From the NCBI RefSeq assembly GCF_000739655.1, contig NZ_BATR01000151.1, positions 1 to 40,374 on the forward strand: a stretch of 40,374 nt of DNA, written 5' to 3'. A program made the translations under genes and the position numbers. Origin of the DNA: Verrucomicrobium sp. BvORR106. GTDB taxonomy: Bacteria > Verrucomicrobiota > Verrucomicrobiia > Verrucomicrobiales > Verrucomicrobiaceae. This document shows positions 1 through 8,331 of this stretch, one piece after another; positions within the stretch are counted from its first letter, which is position 1; every line of letters begins with the position of its first letter. The notes under the pieces are model-generated. The model was not told the DNA's origin. It ran no database searches and saw only the letters and a program-made list of their open reading frames with translations.

Positions 1-97
1 TGCTTGAACCGTAAGACGTAAGCGGAGGGAGATGACTGGTGTTGTAAGGACGATCGACTGCGCCACCTCAACTCCGACTCCCCCTTTCGTCACCAGT

Positions 98-169
98 GTA
101 GAAGAACCGTCTCGGTTCTTGTTCTCCCAACCACCCAACACCCCCAAAGAGCCGGGACGGCTCTTCTAC
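98..169. repeat. Nested inverted repeat of two triloop hairpins
   Basis: Arms at 98-119 and 148-169 (22 nt each) are inverted copies differing at a few transitions. Each arm contains its own perfect 7-bp stem with a three-base loop: AGAACCG/CGGTTCT with loop TCT, and AGAGCCG/CGGCTCT with loop GGA. The A-to-G change in the second hairpin is matched on both sides of its stem, so pairing is kept. The same architecture recurs at 36943-37007 and 40219-40323. Confidence 0.75.
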
Positions 170-409
170 CTTCCCAACGCAACGCCAACCAGAAAAAGGA
201 GGCGGGGTTTCCAACCCCGCGGGCGAACGGAGCCAAGGAAGCCCTTGGACGATTGCATCCACTCACCCGGGATGAGGTCAGCAGTTATTCGACCGATCCG
301 CCTCCTTTTCATCTCCAACATAAAAGAACCTTGCTCGCCCTCTCCCCCGCCAATCCCCCCTCGACCTGCCCCACCCATGCATTCAAGCATCCTCACCCCA
401 ATTTCCCCT

Positions 410-424
410 TGCGACTGAGTCGCA
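410..424. promoter_or_regulatory. Fur-box-like 7-1-7 palindrome before the fecI-like gene
   Basis: TGCGACT-G-AGTCGCA is a perfect 7-1-7 inverted repeat ending 39 bp before the sigma-factor start. Fur sites are described as 7-1-7 repeats (TGATAAT-N-ATTATCA), and this site keeps the TG, A, T and symmetric positions but has GC-rich variants. Similar TTGC-nCTGAG strings precede the AraC gene (11489) and the DNRLRE gene (13351). Assignment to Fur is inference. Confidence 0.45.
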
Positions 425-463
425 TTTACCCCAGCATGAGGCAGTCTAAATATTGCGATCCTC

Positions 464-988
464 ATGCCAGAAGCCGGTCATCCCCCCATCATTCAGGAGG
501 TCCTGCCCGATTATGACAGGCTGCAGTCTTTCTTCCACGGTCAGGTGGGTTGCCAACATGAGGCGCAGGATCTCACCCAGGAGACCTTTACCCGGGTGCT
601 CTCCTGGCAGCCCAAGGCCCAGGTCACTCAGCCTCGCAGCCTCCTGTTCCGCATCGCCCGCAATCTGCTGATCGACCGCTCCCGCTCCCACGCGAGGACG
701 CAGCAGGTGCAGGTGCCTCTCACGCAGGAGCGCCTCGCTGAGACAGCCAGCACGATCGCCCCGCCGGATCAGCATTTCGCGGCGCGGGAACAGCTCCGGA
801 AGGTGCAAACAGCCGTGGCAGCCCTGCCCGAGCGTTGCCGTGAAGTCTTCATCCTCAATCGCTTTGGTGGCCTCTCCTACCCGGAAATCGCGGACCGTCT
901 CGGCATCGCTCCCAGTACGGTAGAGAAGCACATGATCCGCGCTTTGGCGGCCTGCCGGGCCACCATGGATGACGGCCCTCAGGCATAG
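464..988 (+). CDS. ECF RNA polymerase sigma factor, FecI-like
   Basis: A 174-residue sigma-70 family protein that should direct RNA polymerase to iron-starvation promoters. Region 2 spans about residues 16-82 (HEAQDLTQETFTRVL, then RSLLFRIARNLLIDRSR). Region 4 spans about 107-163, with LPERCREVFILNRFGGLSY and the helix-turn-helix EIADRLGIAPSTVEKHM. The spacing, length and VEKHM ending are typical of FecI-type ECF factors. The ATG at 464 is the first in frame. A FecR-like gene follows 81 bp downstream on the same strand, the usual fecIR order, and a TonB receptor with a signalling domain lies beyond it in convergent orientation. A Fur-box-like palindrome upstream (410-424) fits iron repression. 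The exact symbol is not assigned because the cognate siderophore is unknown. Confidence 0.93.
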   Translation: MPEAGHPPIIQEVLPDYDRLQSFFHGQVGCQHEAQDLTQETFTRVLSWQPKAQVTQPRSLLFRIARNLLIDRSRSHARTQQVQVPLTQERLAETASTIAPPDQHFAAREQLRKVQTAVAALPERCREVFILNRFGGLSYPEIADRLGIAPSTVEKHMIRALAACRATMDDGPQA

Positions 989-1069
989 GTGGACACTTTT
1001 TGTCCTACGCCTTGATTTTGCGCTGGAGGTGAACAGAAACCAGTGCGTCTTATAAGTTGAACGATACGC

Positions 1070-2098
1070 ATGGATTCCCGTCGCCCCCACTCACCTCACG
1101 TTCCCGCGCCATCTGGCCATGGGACCAAGGCGGTGCGTGATCTGGCCATGCACTGGCTGGTGCGAAAGCTGAACCCCGCAGAATGGACGGCCGAGGACGA
1201 AAAAAACCTCCAGCAATGGCTGACCCTCCGCCCTGAGCACCACAACGAGTACCTCGCCGCCCAGGCCGCGCTCTCTCTCATGAGCCAGCCTGGGGCGTTC
1301 TCAGCGGATGAGGTCGCCCGGGTGTTGAATCGCCCGTCCGCTCCCGCAACATCTTCCGCATCACGCCGCCGCTGGGTCGGCCTGGCCGCAGCGGCCGCCA
1401 TCGGTGTGGCCGCCACGGGAGCCTGGATCGCCCTCTCCCAGCAGAAGACCTATTCCACCGGGCTCGCCGAGACGAGGCAGGTCACCCTGCCCGATGGCAC
1501 CACAGTGTATCTGGATGCGCAGTCATCTCTGCGCTACAGCGCCTCCGCATCAGGTCGCAACGTGCAGCTGGACCAGGGCACGGCTGTCTTCGAAGTCGCC
1601 CCCAATCACTCGCCCTTCCTCATCACGACCGGCTCCTGGACCGTGCGAGATATCGGCACCACTTTCCAAGTCCAGCTCCGCAGCGGTCCCACGGATACAG
1701 CGCTGGAAGTCAGCGTGGCCGAGGGTGAGGTGGAACTCGCCTCCACCCGCCATCCCGAAACCCCTCCGGTCAGACTGCTGGCGGGCGAGGAAACCACCTG
1801 GAACTCCAGCGGGGCCCAGCCCGCTGCCAGGGGTCGCGCTCCGGAGCGGGTGGACTTTGCCCCCTGGAGGGAAGGCCGTCTCCGCTATCGCAATCAACCG
1901 CTCACCCACGTGCTCGCTGATCTGCAACGCTATCACCCCGGCCGCCTGGTGCTGGCGGATCCGGAACTCGGTCAAATGACGGTCACAGGGACCATCTCCA
2001 CCAGAGATCTGAAGCAGGCCTTCGCCACCCTGGAGCAAGCCCTCCCCGTACAGTTCGACTCCGCCGGTGGCGGAGAAGTGCGCATCACCCGGCGTTGA
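1070..2098 (+). CDS. FecR-family anti-sigma/sigma regulator
   Basis: A 342-residue inner-membrane regulator that would carry the signal from an STN-bearing outer-membrane receptor to the FecI-like sigma factor. Residues 20-70 form the cytoplasmic FecR N-terminal domain (AMHWLVRKLNPAEWTAEDEK, LTLRPEHHNEY). One membrane helix lies at about 103-121 (VGLAAAAAIGVAATGAWIAL). The periplasmic FecR domain is at about 130-230 (VTLPDGTTVYLDAQSSLRY, VRDIGTTFQV, VSVAEGEVEL). The C-terminal 80 residues (RYRNQPLTHVLADLQRY, GTISTRDLKQAFATLEQAL) resemble the STN-like end that contacts the receptor. It lies 81 bp after the sigma factor and ends 19 bp before the end of the convergent receptor gene. The 19-bp gap contains the palindrome ATCCGCGGAT and no clear terminator. 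Confidence 0.93.
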   Translation: MDSRRPHSPHVPAPSGHGTKAVRDLAMHWLVRKLNPAEWTAEDEKNLQQWLTLRPEHHNEYLAAQAALSLMSQPGAFSADEVARVLNRPSAPATSSASRRRWVGLAAAAAIGVAATGAWIALSQQKTYSTGLAETRQVTLPDGTTVYLDAQSSLRYSASASGRNVQLDQGTAVFEVAPNHSPFLITTGSWTVRDIGTTFQVQLRSGPTDTALEVSVAEGEVELASTRHPETPPVRLLAGEETTWNSSGAQPAARGRAPERVDFAPWREGRLRYRNQPLTHVLADLQRYHPGRLVLADPELGQMTVTGTISTRDLKQAFATLEQALPVQFDSAGGGEVRITRR

Positions 2099-2117
2099 CT
2101 CCCGCATCCGCGGATTC

Positions 2118-4523
2118 CTAGAACCGGATCACCACACTGGCCTGCACCTGCAGCGGAGGCTCAGGGTAGATCAGTGCTCCCTGGCTCTGGTATCCCCGCT
2201 CGCTTGTCAGGTTTTTGAAATTCACCTGAGCCTGCCAGCGCTCCCGGCGGTAGTACACCGCCGCATCCCAGCGCCAGGCGGAGGGGAGGATGACGGACTT
2301 CTCCTGCAGGGTGGCTGGACTGGTGCCAGCATAGGCCAGCCCAGTGCCCAAACCAAAGCCCTTGAGCGGCCCCGACTGCCACTCGTACGTGGTCCAGAGC
2401 GCGCCTTCATGCTCGGGCACACCAGCCAGCGGCGTTCCTGCCGGGATGTCCGGATCTTCGCTCACCCGGGCATCGGTGTAGCCGTAGTTCACTCTCACAT
2501 TCCAGCCCGGCCGCAGGGCACCCGTCACATCCAGCTCCAGCCCACGGCTCTTTTGCTCCCCTGCCGTGGTCACGTATTCCGGATTGACCGGGTCGGTCAC
2601 CAGCACATTGGCTTTTGTGATTTCATAGACCGAAAGCGTCGCCGCCAGCTTCTTCTCCAGAAGGTCAAGCTTCACCCCGGCTTCCAGTTGCTCACCCTTC
2701 TCCGGAGGGAGCGCCACCTTGTCGCGATTCACCCCAAAATTGGGCGAGAAGGCGTGGGACCATCCGGCGAACAGGGACAACAGCTCCCACGGCTGGTAGA
2801 TCAGCCCCACCCGCGGGCTCCAGGCCTCATGCTCCAGCGTCCGGCCCAGCAAGAGCTCGCGCGTGCGGAAGCAGTCATGCCGCAGTCCCGCCAGCATTTT
2901 CCATTGAGGGGAAAGCGTAATGAGATCCTGCACAAAGAGCCCCACGGAGTCCGTGCTATAGCCATCCAGCGGAGCAAACGCCGGACGGGATAGCGGCGCT
3001 CCATACACGGGCGAGAGGAAGTCGATGGAGTCCATCGCCATGAACCCCATTTCATAGCGGAATTCATAGCGGGCCAGCTCCACTCCTGCCAACAGCTCAT
3101 GCGCCAGGCCGCCCGTATGGAAGGCGCCGCTCACCTCATTCTGCAGAGTGTAGTTCTCAGACCGCTCATGGCGGGCGGTGGCCTGACGCAACACCGTGCG
3201 ATCATCTGCCGCCACCGCGTAGGGTTGGGCAAAGTGGCTCTCCTGGTCACTGACAATGGCCGCAAAGCCACTCCGGAACTCCCAGGCCTCACCCAGCCTG
3301 TGTTTCAGTTCATAGGCTGCCCGCCACGCATTGGTCTCCGCATGATTCCCAGGCTCTCCCAGGAAACGGCTCTCTGGCACCTTCAGAGCTTGAGGCACGG
3401 CCAGCAGGCCGCGGTCAAACACATAGTCATAGCGATGGTACTCACCTAGAACCGTGAGGGAGGTGTCGGGGCCAATCTGCCACGTCACCGCCGGGGCCAG
3501 AAACAGGGACTCCGCTCCGACATAGTCCCGATGGCTGTCCGCATCTTCGACGGACGCGTTTAGCCGATACGTCAGCGGCGCGGCTTGATCCTGCTCTTGG
3601 GGCTCGACCAGGGTCCCTCCCAGATCCAGGGAAGCCCGGTACAGGTTTTCAGACCCACCCGTGAGAGTCAGTTCACGGATGCGCTGGGGCACCGGCCGTT
3701 TCGAGAGATAGTTGACCATCCCACCCGGCTGTCCTCCTCCATACAAGACGGAACCCGGCCCCTTGAGAAACTCCACCCGCTCGATCCCGGCCAGTTCCAC
3801 CGGTGAGAGAAAGGAAAAGTCCTTGAAGCCATTCCGGTAAGTGGTGTCTGTGCCGAAACCACGAATGAAGAAATCTCCGCTGGTGATACCGCCGTAGCCG
3901 GTGAACGCCTGCACACCGGGCACCACATCTGCCACCTCCGCGGGCCGCAGCATGGCCCTGTCCTCCAGCAGCTCACGCGGCACCACATTCACCGTCTGGG
4001 GCACATCCCGCAGCGGCACATCCAGCCGAGTCGCCGTGGTGGCACTCTCCACCGCGTACCCCCGGTCTGCATAGTCCACGACCAGCACCTCGTTCACCTC
4101 ATGACGTGCGGCATCATCCGCATCTCGCGTGCCTTCCCACTCGGTCGCAGGCACCACCGCCACGGCGCTCACCCCTGTTCTCCGGGCACTCAGACCCGCA
4201 TCCTGAAGCAGACGCTTCAGCGCCTCCTCTGCAGTCATCGTTCCCTGCAAGCCAGGAGCCTTACGGCCCGCCAGCACCTCACCGCGAGCTACCACGTCCA
4301 CCTTGGTCGCACGGGAGTAGGATTCCAGCGCATCCGCCAGATCTCCGGGGGATTGTGAAAAGACGTAAGTCCCCTCATACTCCGCCCGAAGCGCAGACAC
4401 ACTCCCCAGGCAAAACAGCAGAACCAACCCAGCCACCGCACGCCGACGCCGCGCGGTACGCCCCATGCCTCTGCCAGCAACCCCCAGACGGGTAGCTTGG
4501 CATGGACTTGGGGCTATTCTCAT
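2118..4523 (-). CDS. TonB-dependent siderophore receptor with N-terminal STN signalling domain
   Basis: An outer-membrane ferric-siderophore receptor and signal transducer of up to 801 residues. A signal peptide follows RTARRRR (hydrophobic GLVLLFCLGSVSA). The STN domain (about 52-126; YVFSQSPGDLADALESYSR, GTMTAEEALKRLLQDAGL) is the part that contacts FecR-type proteins. A TonB-box-like EVLVVD precedes the plug (about 165-280; LRDVPQTVNVVPRELLEDR, RVEFLKGPGSVLYG, PGGMVNYLSKRP). The barrel fills the rest and ends in the canonical terminal Phe (VIRF). The ATG at 4523 is 16 bp after the PepSY gene stop. An internal ATG at 4466 (MGRTARRRR) gives a more usual signal peptide and may be the real start. 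It is the third gene of a leftward operon and the likely partner of the convergent FecI/FecR pair. Confidence 0.93.
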   Translation of the reverse strand: MRIAPSPCQATRLGVAGRGMGRTARRRRAVAGLVLLFCLGSVSALRAEYEGTYVFSQSPGDLADALESYSRATKVDVVARGEVLAGRKAPGLQGTMTAEEALKRLLQDAGLSARRTGVSAVAVVPATEWEGTRDADDAARHEVNEVLVVDYADRGYAVESATTATRLDVPLRDVPQTVNVVPRELLEDRAMLRPAEVADVVPGVQAFTGYGGITSGDFFIRGFGTDTTYRNGFKDFSFLSPVELAGIERVEFLKGPGSVLYGGGQPGGMVNYLSKRPVPQRIRELTLTGGSENLYRASLDLGGTLVEPQEQDQAAPLTYRLNASVEDADSHRDYVGAESLFLAPAVTWQIGPDTSLTVLGEYHRYDYVFDRGLLAVPQALKVPESRFLGEPGNHAETNAWRAAYELKHRLGEAWEFRSGFAAIVSDQESHFAQPYAVAADDRTVLRQATARHERSENYTLQNEVSGAFHTGGLAHELLAGVELARYEFRYEMGFMAMDSIDFLSPVYGAPLSRPAFAPLDGYSTDSVGLFVQDLITLSPQWKMLAGLRHDCFRTRELLLGRTLEHEAWSPRVGLIYQPWELLSLFAGWSHAFSPNFGVNRDKVALPPEKGEQLEAGVKLDLLEKKLAATLSVYEITKANVLVTDPVNPEYVTTAGEQKSRGLELDVTGALRPGWNVRVNYGYTDARVSEDPDIPAGTPLAGVPEHEGALWTTYEWQSGPLKGFGLGTGLAYAGTSPATLQEKSVILPSAWRWDAAVYYRRERWQAQVNFKNLTSERGYQSQGALIYPEPPLQVQASVVIRF

Positions 4524-4539
4524 GAATCAAAAATGGGAC

Positions 4540-5718
4540 TCACAGCCTGCTTGCCGTCCCACGTTGATCAACCTCCTTGCGCGAGATTCGCTGACTCGAT
4601 TTGCCCCGAATTGTCCGGCTTCGTTTCCAGTACATCATCACACCCGTCCACGCCAGCACACCGGGAGACAGCCCGAGCACGCACCAGAGGATCTTGATGG
4701 GCAGCCCGCCAAAGGTGCCAAAATGCAGCGGCCCCATCATGACCTCAAACTTGCCCCACCAGGAGGCATGGCGGTAGTCCGTGAGTTCCACCAGACTGCC
4801 TGTCTCCGCGTGAAAATGGATCGTGCTGTTGTAGTCCCCCACCAGCCGGTTGCCCGGCACGACGGAGCCAATCAGTCGCATGTGTTCATTCCGCGGCGGC
4901 AGGCTCAGGTACACGCGATTGGGGTCCAGCCCGGGCAGCAGTCGCGCAGCCTCTTGCACCAGTTCGTTGATGGAGAGCTGTTGGTTGTACATCCTGGGTC
5001 GGGCCACCGCTTCCTTCTCTCCCTCCGTCTCTTGTTGGCTCGAACCATACTTCCCCAAAACAAGTTCCTTGAAGACCGGGAGGTTCCACCAGGCTCCGGT
5101 CAGGCCCAGGATCAGATTGAAGACGACCGAACTGATGCCCACCATCTTGTGGAGATCCGAGAAGAAGATGCGCGCACTGCTGCGCCAGCGCAGGGTGAAG
5201 AGCGTCTTCCAAAATCCCCTGTAAAGGTAGATGCCTGAAATGCCCAGTAGGCAAAGCAACAGCGCCAGCACCCCGGCGAAGAAGATGCCCCAATCCCCCA
5301 GCAGGAGGCTGTAGTGAAGCCTCAGCGCCCATTCGAGGTAAGGTGAGGCCCAGCTCTCCGGTTCATCCGGCAGCACCTGTCCTGTACTCGCCGCCACCCG
5401 GATCCAGTCCCACTCCTGGGGATTATCCTGCTTGGTTACGGCGGCGGCATCCACGCCTTTGCCAAACATGATCGTATCCCAGGCCACCACCTCCCGGCCC
5501 GCCAACTGCTGCCGTACTTTTTGAAACAGCGTATCGTAGTCCAGCCGGGCGCGAACGTCCGGATTCACCACGACCTTCTCCTCCGCTGCCGGGGCCTTGA
5601 GCAGGACCTCCAGCTCTGTGCGGAAGACGAGAAGGGACCCGGTCAGCCCGATGAGGAGCAGACCGAGTCCCGAAACCAGCCCCATCCACGAATGGAGCAT
5701 CCAGAGACGTTTGCGCAT
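4540..5718 (-). CDS. PepSY-associated transmembrane protein (putative siderophore-iron reductase type)
   Basis: A 392-residue inner-membrane protein with about four membrane helices (residues 12-32, 144-166, 191-212 and near 345-368) and two periplasmic PepSY-type stretches. Family hallmarks are the N-terminal LHSWMGL, the central RLHYSLLLGDWG and SDLHKMVGI, and the late MGPLHFGTFGGLP, each with a conserved His. Members commonly sit beside TonB-dependent siderophore receptors and are thought to act in release or reduction of imported ferric siderophore. That function is inferred from family and context, not from a catalytic motif. It starts 7 bp after the stop of the upstream receptor gene and ends 16 bp before the next, so the three genes almost certainly share a transcript. 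Confidence 0.9.
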   Translation of the reverse strand: MRKRLWMLHSWMGLVSGLGLLLIGLTGSLLVFRTELEVLLKAPAAEEKVVVNPDVRARLDYDTLFQKVRQQLAGREVVAWDTIMFGKGVDAAAVTKQDNPQEWDWIRVAASTGQVLPDEPESWASPYLEWALRLHYSLLLGDWGIFFAGVLALLLCLLGISGIYLYRGFWKTLFTLRWRSSARIFFSDLHKMVGISSVVFNLILGLTGAWWNLPVFKELVLGKYGSSQQETEGEKEAVARPRMYNQQLSINELVQEAARLLPGLDPNRVYLSLPPRNEHMRLIGSVVPGNRLVGDYNSTIHFHAETGSLVELTDYRHASWWGKFEVMMGPLHFGTFGGLPIKILWCVLGLSPGVLAWTGVMMYWKRSRTIRGKSSQRISRKEVDQRGTASRL

Positions 5719-5725
5719 GCTTGCG

Positions 5726-7885
5726 TCAGAACTTGAACGTCACCGAGGCCTGCACGTTGAACGGCGCATCCGGATAGATGAGATAACCCTGGCTCTGGTA
5801 GATGTTCTCGTCGCTGATGTTCTTGAAGTTCACCTGGGCAGACCAGTTGTCCTTCTTGTAGAACACCGAGGCATCAAAGCGCCAGTAGCTGGGCAGATCC
5901 ACCCCGTTCCCCGGCATGGTCGCAGGACGGGCTCCCACGTAGAAGGCCCCTGCCCCCACGCCGAAACCCTTGAGCGCGCCGTCCTGGATCTCATAGCTGG
6001 ACCAGAGCCCGGCCTGATGTTCCGGCACCGCCGCCAGCTTGGTCCCGTTCGGGATGGTGGTGTCCTCGCTCACATAGGCGTCCGTATAGGAGTAGCTGGC
6101 CACGACGTTCCAGCCCGGAATGGGGCTGCCCAGGAGGTCGAACTCCGCACCGCGGCTCTTCTGCTCGCCAGTCAGGATGCTGTAGTCAGGGTTCTTGGGA
6201 TCGGTCGTGAGGACATTCTCCTTGGTAATGTCATAGAACGCGATCGTACTCGCGAGCTTGTTCTTCACCCACTCCACCTTCACGCCAGCCTCGAACTGCT
6301 CCGACTCCTCGGGGTCGAAAGCGCTCCCACTCTGGCTCAAGGCGAAGATGTTCGGACTGAAAGCGGTGGACCATCCGGCGAAGATGGACACCGGCTCCCA
6401 GGGTTGATACACGATCCCCACGCGAGGGCTCAGTGCCTTGTCGGTCTGCTCCGGCATGGCACCGCCATATTGCGACTCCACATAGTCATAGCGCAGGCCG
6501 GCCAGCAGCTTGAGCTGGCTGGTCAGCGTGACCTGATCCTGCACGTAGATGCCCAGCGCATCCGCTCCGTATTCCTCCCAGGGATCAAACGACACCTTGC
6601 CAAGGCTGGCACCGTACTTCGGATTGAAGAGGTCAATCGATGCCAGCGGCCCGGACCCGATATTGTAGCCAAAGGAGTAGCGGGCCAGCTCCACGCCCAC
6701 CAGAGCGTGATGCTCCACCGAGCCCGTGTTGAAACGTCCGCTCAACTCGTTCTGCAACGTGTAGTTCTCAGACTTCTCATAGCGACGGGTGCTGCCCCGC
6801 AACACCGTCCGCCCGTCTGCGGCAAGCTCGCTTGCCTGGGCGAAGTGGCTGTGCTGCTCGCTCTGGATCGCGGCAAAGGCACTGCGGAATTGCAGATTGT
6901 CGCTGAAATTGTGGATGAACTCGTACCCAGCCCGCCAGGATTCCGTCTCCGCATAGCTCGATGGCTCACCGAGGAAGCGGCTCGTGGGCACCTGGAAGGT
7001 CTGCTTCACCGGCAGGAGACCGCGGTCAAACACATAGTCATAGCGCTGGAACTCGCCAAACACCGTCAGGGTGGTGTCGGGCGTGATGTTCCAGGTGACC
7101 GAGGGCCCGATGTAATAACTCTCGGACTCGTTGTAGTCCCGGTGGCTGCCGGCGTCCTCATAGGAACCTGTGAGGCGATACGTCAGTACCGGCTCGCTCG
7201 TGGGGCCATTCACAGGAGCCACGGCCTTCGGGTTCTTGGCGCTCACGGGTCCCGGAGTTCCGGGCACATCCCTGCTGATCAAGGTGCCGCCGAAGTCACC
7301 CGTCGCACGGTAGAGATCATAGCTCCCGTACGTGAAACCCAGCTCATTCAGCGAGTACGGCACCGGACGCTTGGAGACGTAGTTTACAATGCCGCCGGGA
7401 TTGTTCTGCCCATAGAGCACAGACGCAGGACCTTTCAGGAACTCCACTCGCTCCAGCGCCACCACATCCACGGGTGAGAGGAAACCGAAGTCCTTGAATC
7501 CATCGCGATAGGTGCCGCTGGAATCAAAACCGCGGATGAAGAACGAGCCGCTGGAGAGACCGCCGTAGCCGCTGGAGTACTGCACCCCGGGCACGTTGTC
7601 TGCTACTTCCTGCACCCGGGTCACGCCGCGGTCTTCCAAGACCTGCTTGGGGATGACGTTGATCGCCTGGGGAATATCGCGCAGCGGGGTGTCCAGCTTG
7701 GTAGCCGTAGTGGCTTCCGTAACGGCGAAGCTGCGCTCAGCATCAGCTGTGACCACCACTTCGGGAAGAGTTTCGCTATTCTGCGCGGTCTGGGCCTGCG
7801 CCGCCAGCGGCAGCAGCACGCCGGGAAGGCACTGCATCGCCAGGGAGATTCGCAGGAGTCGGGAGGAGAGGATTCCGTGATTCAT
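5726..7885 (-). CDS. TonB-dependent siderophore receptor without STN domain
   Basis: A 719-residue outer-membrane receptor for a ferric siderophore, from the ATG at 7885. That start gives a clean signal peptide (NHGILSSRLLRISLAM then PGVLLPLAAQAQ); the frame is open up to 8029 but the extra 48 residues do not look secretory. A TonB-box-like ETLPEVVVTA lies at 38-47. The plug is at about 65-170 (LRDIPQAINVIPKQVLEDRG, FFIRGFDSSGTYRDGF, RVEFLKGPASVLYG, NPGGIVNYVSKRP). The barrel ends in Phe (VTFKF). It is clearly paralogous to the third gene of the operon through plug and barrel but lacks the signalling domain. One paralog probably transports only, while the other also signals. First gene of the operon. 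Confidence 0.94.
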   Translation of the reverse strand: MNHGILSSRLLRISLAMQCLPGVLLPLAAQAQTAQNSETLPEVVVTADAERSFAVTEATTATKLDTPLRDIPQAINVIPKQVLEDRGVTRVQEVADNVPGVQYSSGYGGLSSGSFFIRGFDSSGTYRDGFKDFGFLSPVDVVALERVEFLKGPASVLYGQNNPGGIVNYVSKRPVPYSLNELGFTYGSYDLYRATGDFGGTLISRDVPGTPGPVSAKNPKAVAPVNGPTSEPVLTYRLTGSYEDAGSHRDYNESESYYIGPSVTWNITPDTTLTVFGEFQRYDYVFDRGLLPVKQTFQVPTSRFLGEPSSYAETESWRAGYEFIHNFSDNLQFRSAFAAIQSEQHSHFAQASELAADGRTVLRGSTRRYEKSENYTLQNELSGRFNTGSVEHHALVGVELARYSFGYNIGSGPLASIDLFNPKYGASLGKVSFDPWEEYGADALGIYVQDQVTLTSQLKLLAGLRYDYVESQYGGAMPEQTDKALSPRVGIVYQPWEPVSIFAGWSTAFSPNIFALSQSGSAFDPEESEQFEAGVKVEWVKNKLASTIAFYDITKENVLTTDPKNPDYSILTGEQKSRGAEFDLLGSPIPGWNVVASYSYTDAYVSEDTTIPNGTKLAAVPEHQAGLWSSYEIQDGALKGFGVGAGAFYVGARPATMPGNGVDLPSYWRFDASVFYKKDNWSAQVNFKNISDENIYQSQGYLIYPDAPFNVQASVTFKF

Positions 7886-8331
7886 GTTCGGTTGTTGAGG
7901 GAGAGCCAACAGCCGCTCACGAGCCACGGGGAATGAACCCGGGAACAGGCTGTCACCCCTCGCTGACGAAAATCCCGCCAAACACCTCCATACCATTTTT
8001 TCGGTTTCTGCATTTTGTCTCTCGATCAAAGCTCTTCCTCGAAGAGGATGCGGCTACAAGCCCAACGTTGGCGAGCTTCCAGCGAGTCTACGTTGGGTTG
8101 GTGAATGATGAATCTCTACTCCGAAGGAGTTGCGGCGGTCTGGAGATCCCGCAGGCCCCGCTCTCCCATTCAGTCACAAGCGATTGACATCCCCTCCTGC
8201 CCCTCCTATAACCGCGACGTGGCACCGCGCAGGCGAAGCGAGGTGCTCACGGGGATCAAAGTTCGCCGCTCCACTCCATCTTGCTGCCGCAGGCCGAAAG
8301 CCTGCTCTCGGCAGAGTCATCTGCTTTGGTC
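7886..8331. other. Divergent intergenic region with repeat copy A
   Basis: This 446-bp region lies between the divergent receptor operon and the G8-domain gene and should hold both promoters. I see no clear sigma-70 boxes and no Fur-box-like site. The main content is copy A of the 110-bp three-hairpin repeat (8031-8140). Confidence 0.55.
8031..8140. repeat. 110-bp three-hairpin dispersed repeat, copy A
   Basis: Starts GCTCTTCCTCGAAGAGG and ends GCGGCGGTC. It holds three successive hairpins: CTCTTC/GAAGAG with a CTC loop; CCCAACGT (8061-8068) with ACGTTGGG (8090-8097); and ACTCC-GAA-GGAGT (8118-8130). Copies at 13004-13112 and 33758-33867 have the same order and nearly the same length. No coding capacity is evident. 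Confidence 0.85.

Larger units (their letters stand above)
1..463. other. Intergenic region with stacked hairpins upstream of the sigma factor
   Basis: No convincing gene is visible. The stretch 98-250 is a series of palindromes: two 7-bp stems with three-base loops (103-119 and 148-164) that are also inverted copies of each other, an 8-bp stem with a TCC loop (202-220), and a 6-bp stem (233-248). A Fur-box-like palindrome lies at 410-424. The first 90 bases show nothing recognisable. Confidence 0.6.

Noticed and set aside
446-1090. Long minus-strand open frame over the sigma-factor gene
   Set aside because: It is a mirror of the high-GC codon pattern of the FecI-like gene and has no recognisable protein features.
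5597-7477. 626-codon plus-strand open frame inside the receptor/PepSY operon
   Set aside because: It lies antisense to the receptor and PepSY genes, with low-complexity His/Arg/Leu-rich translation and no signal or domain.
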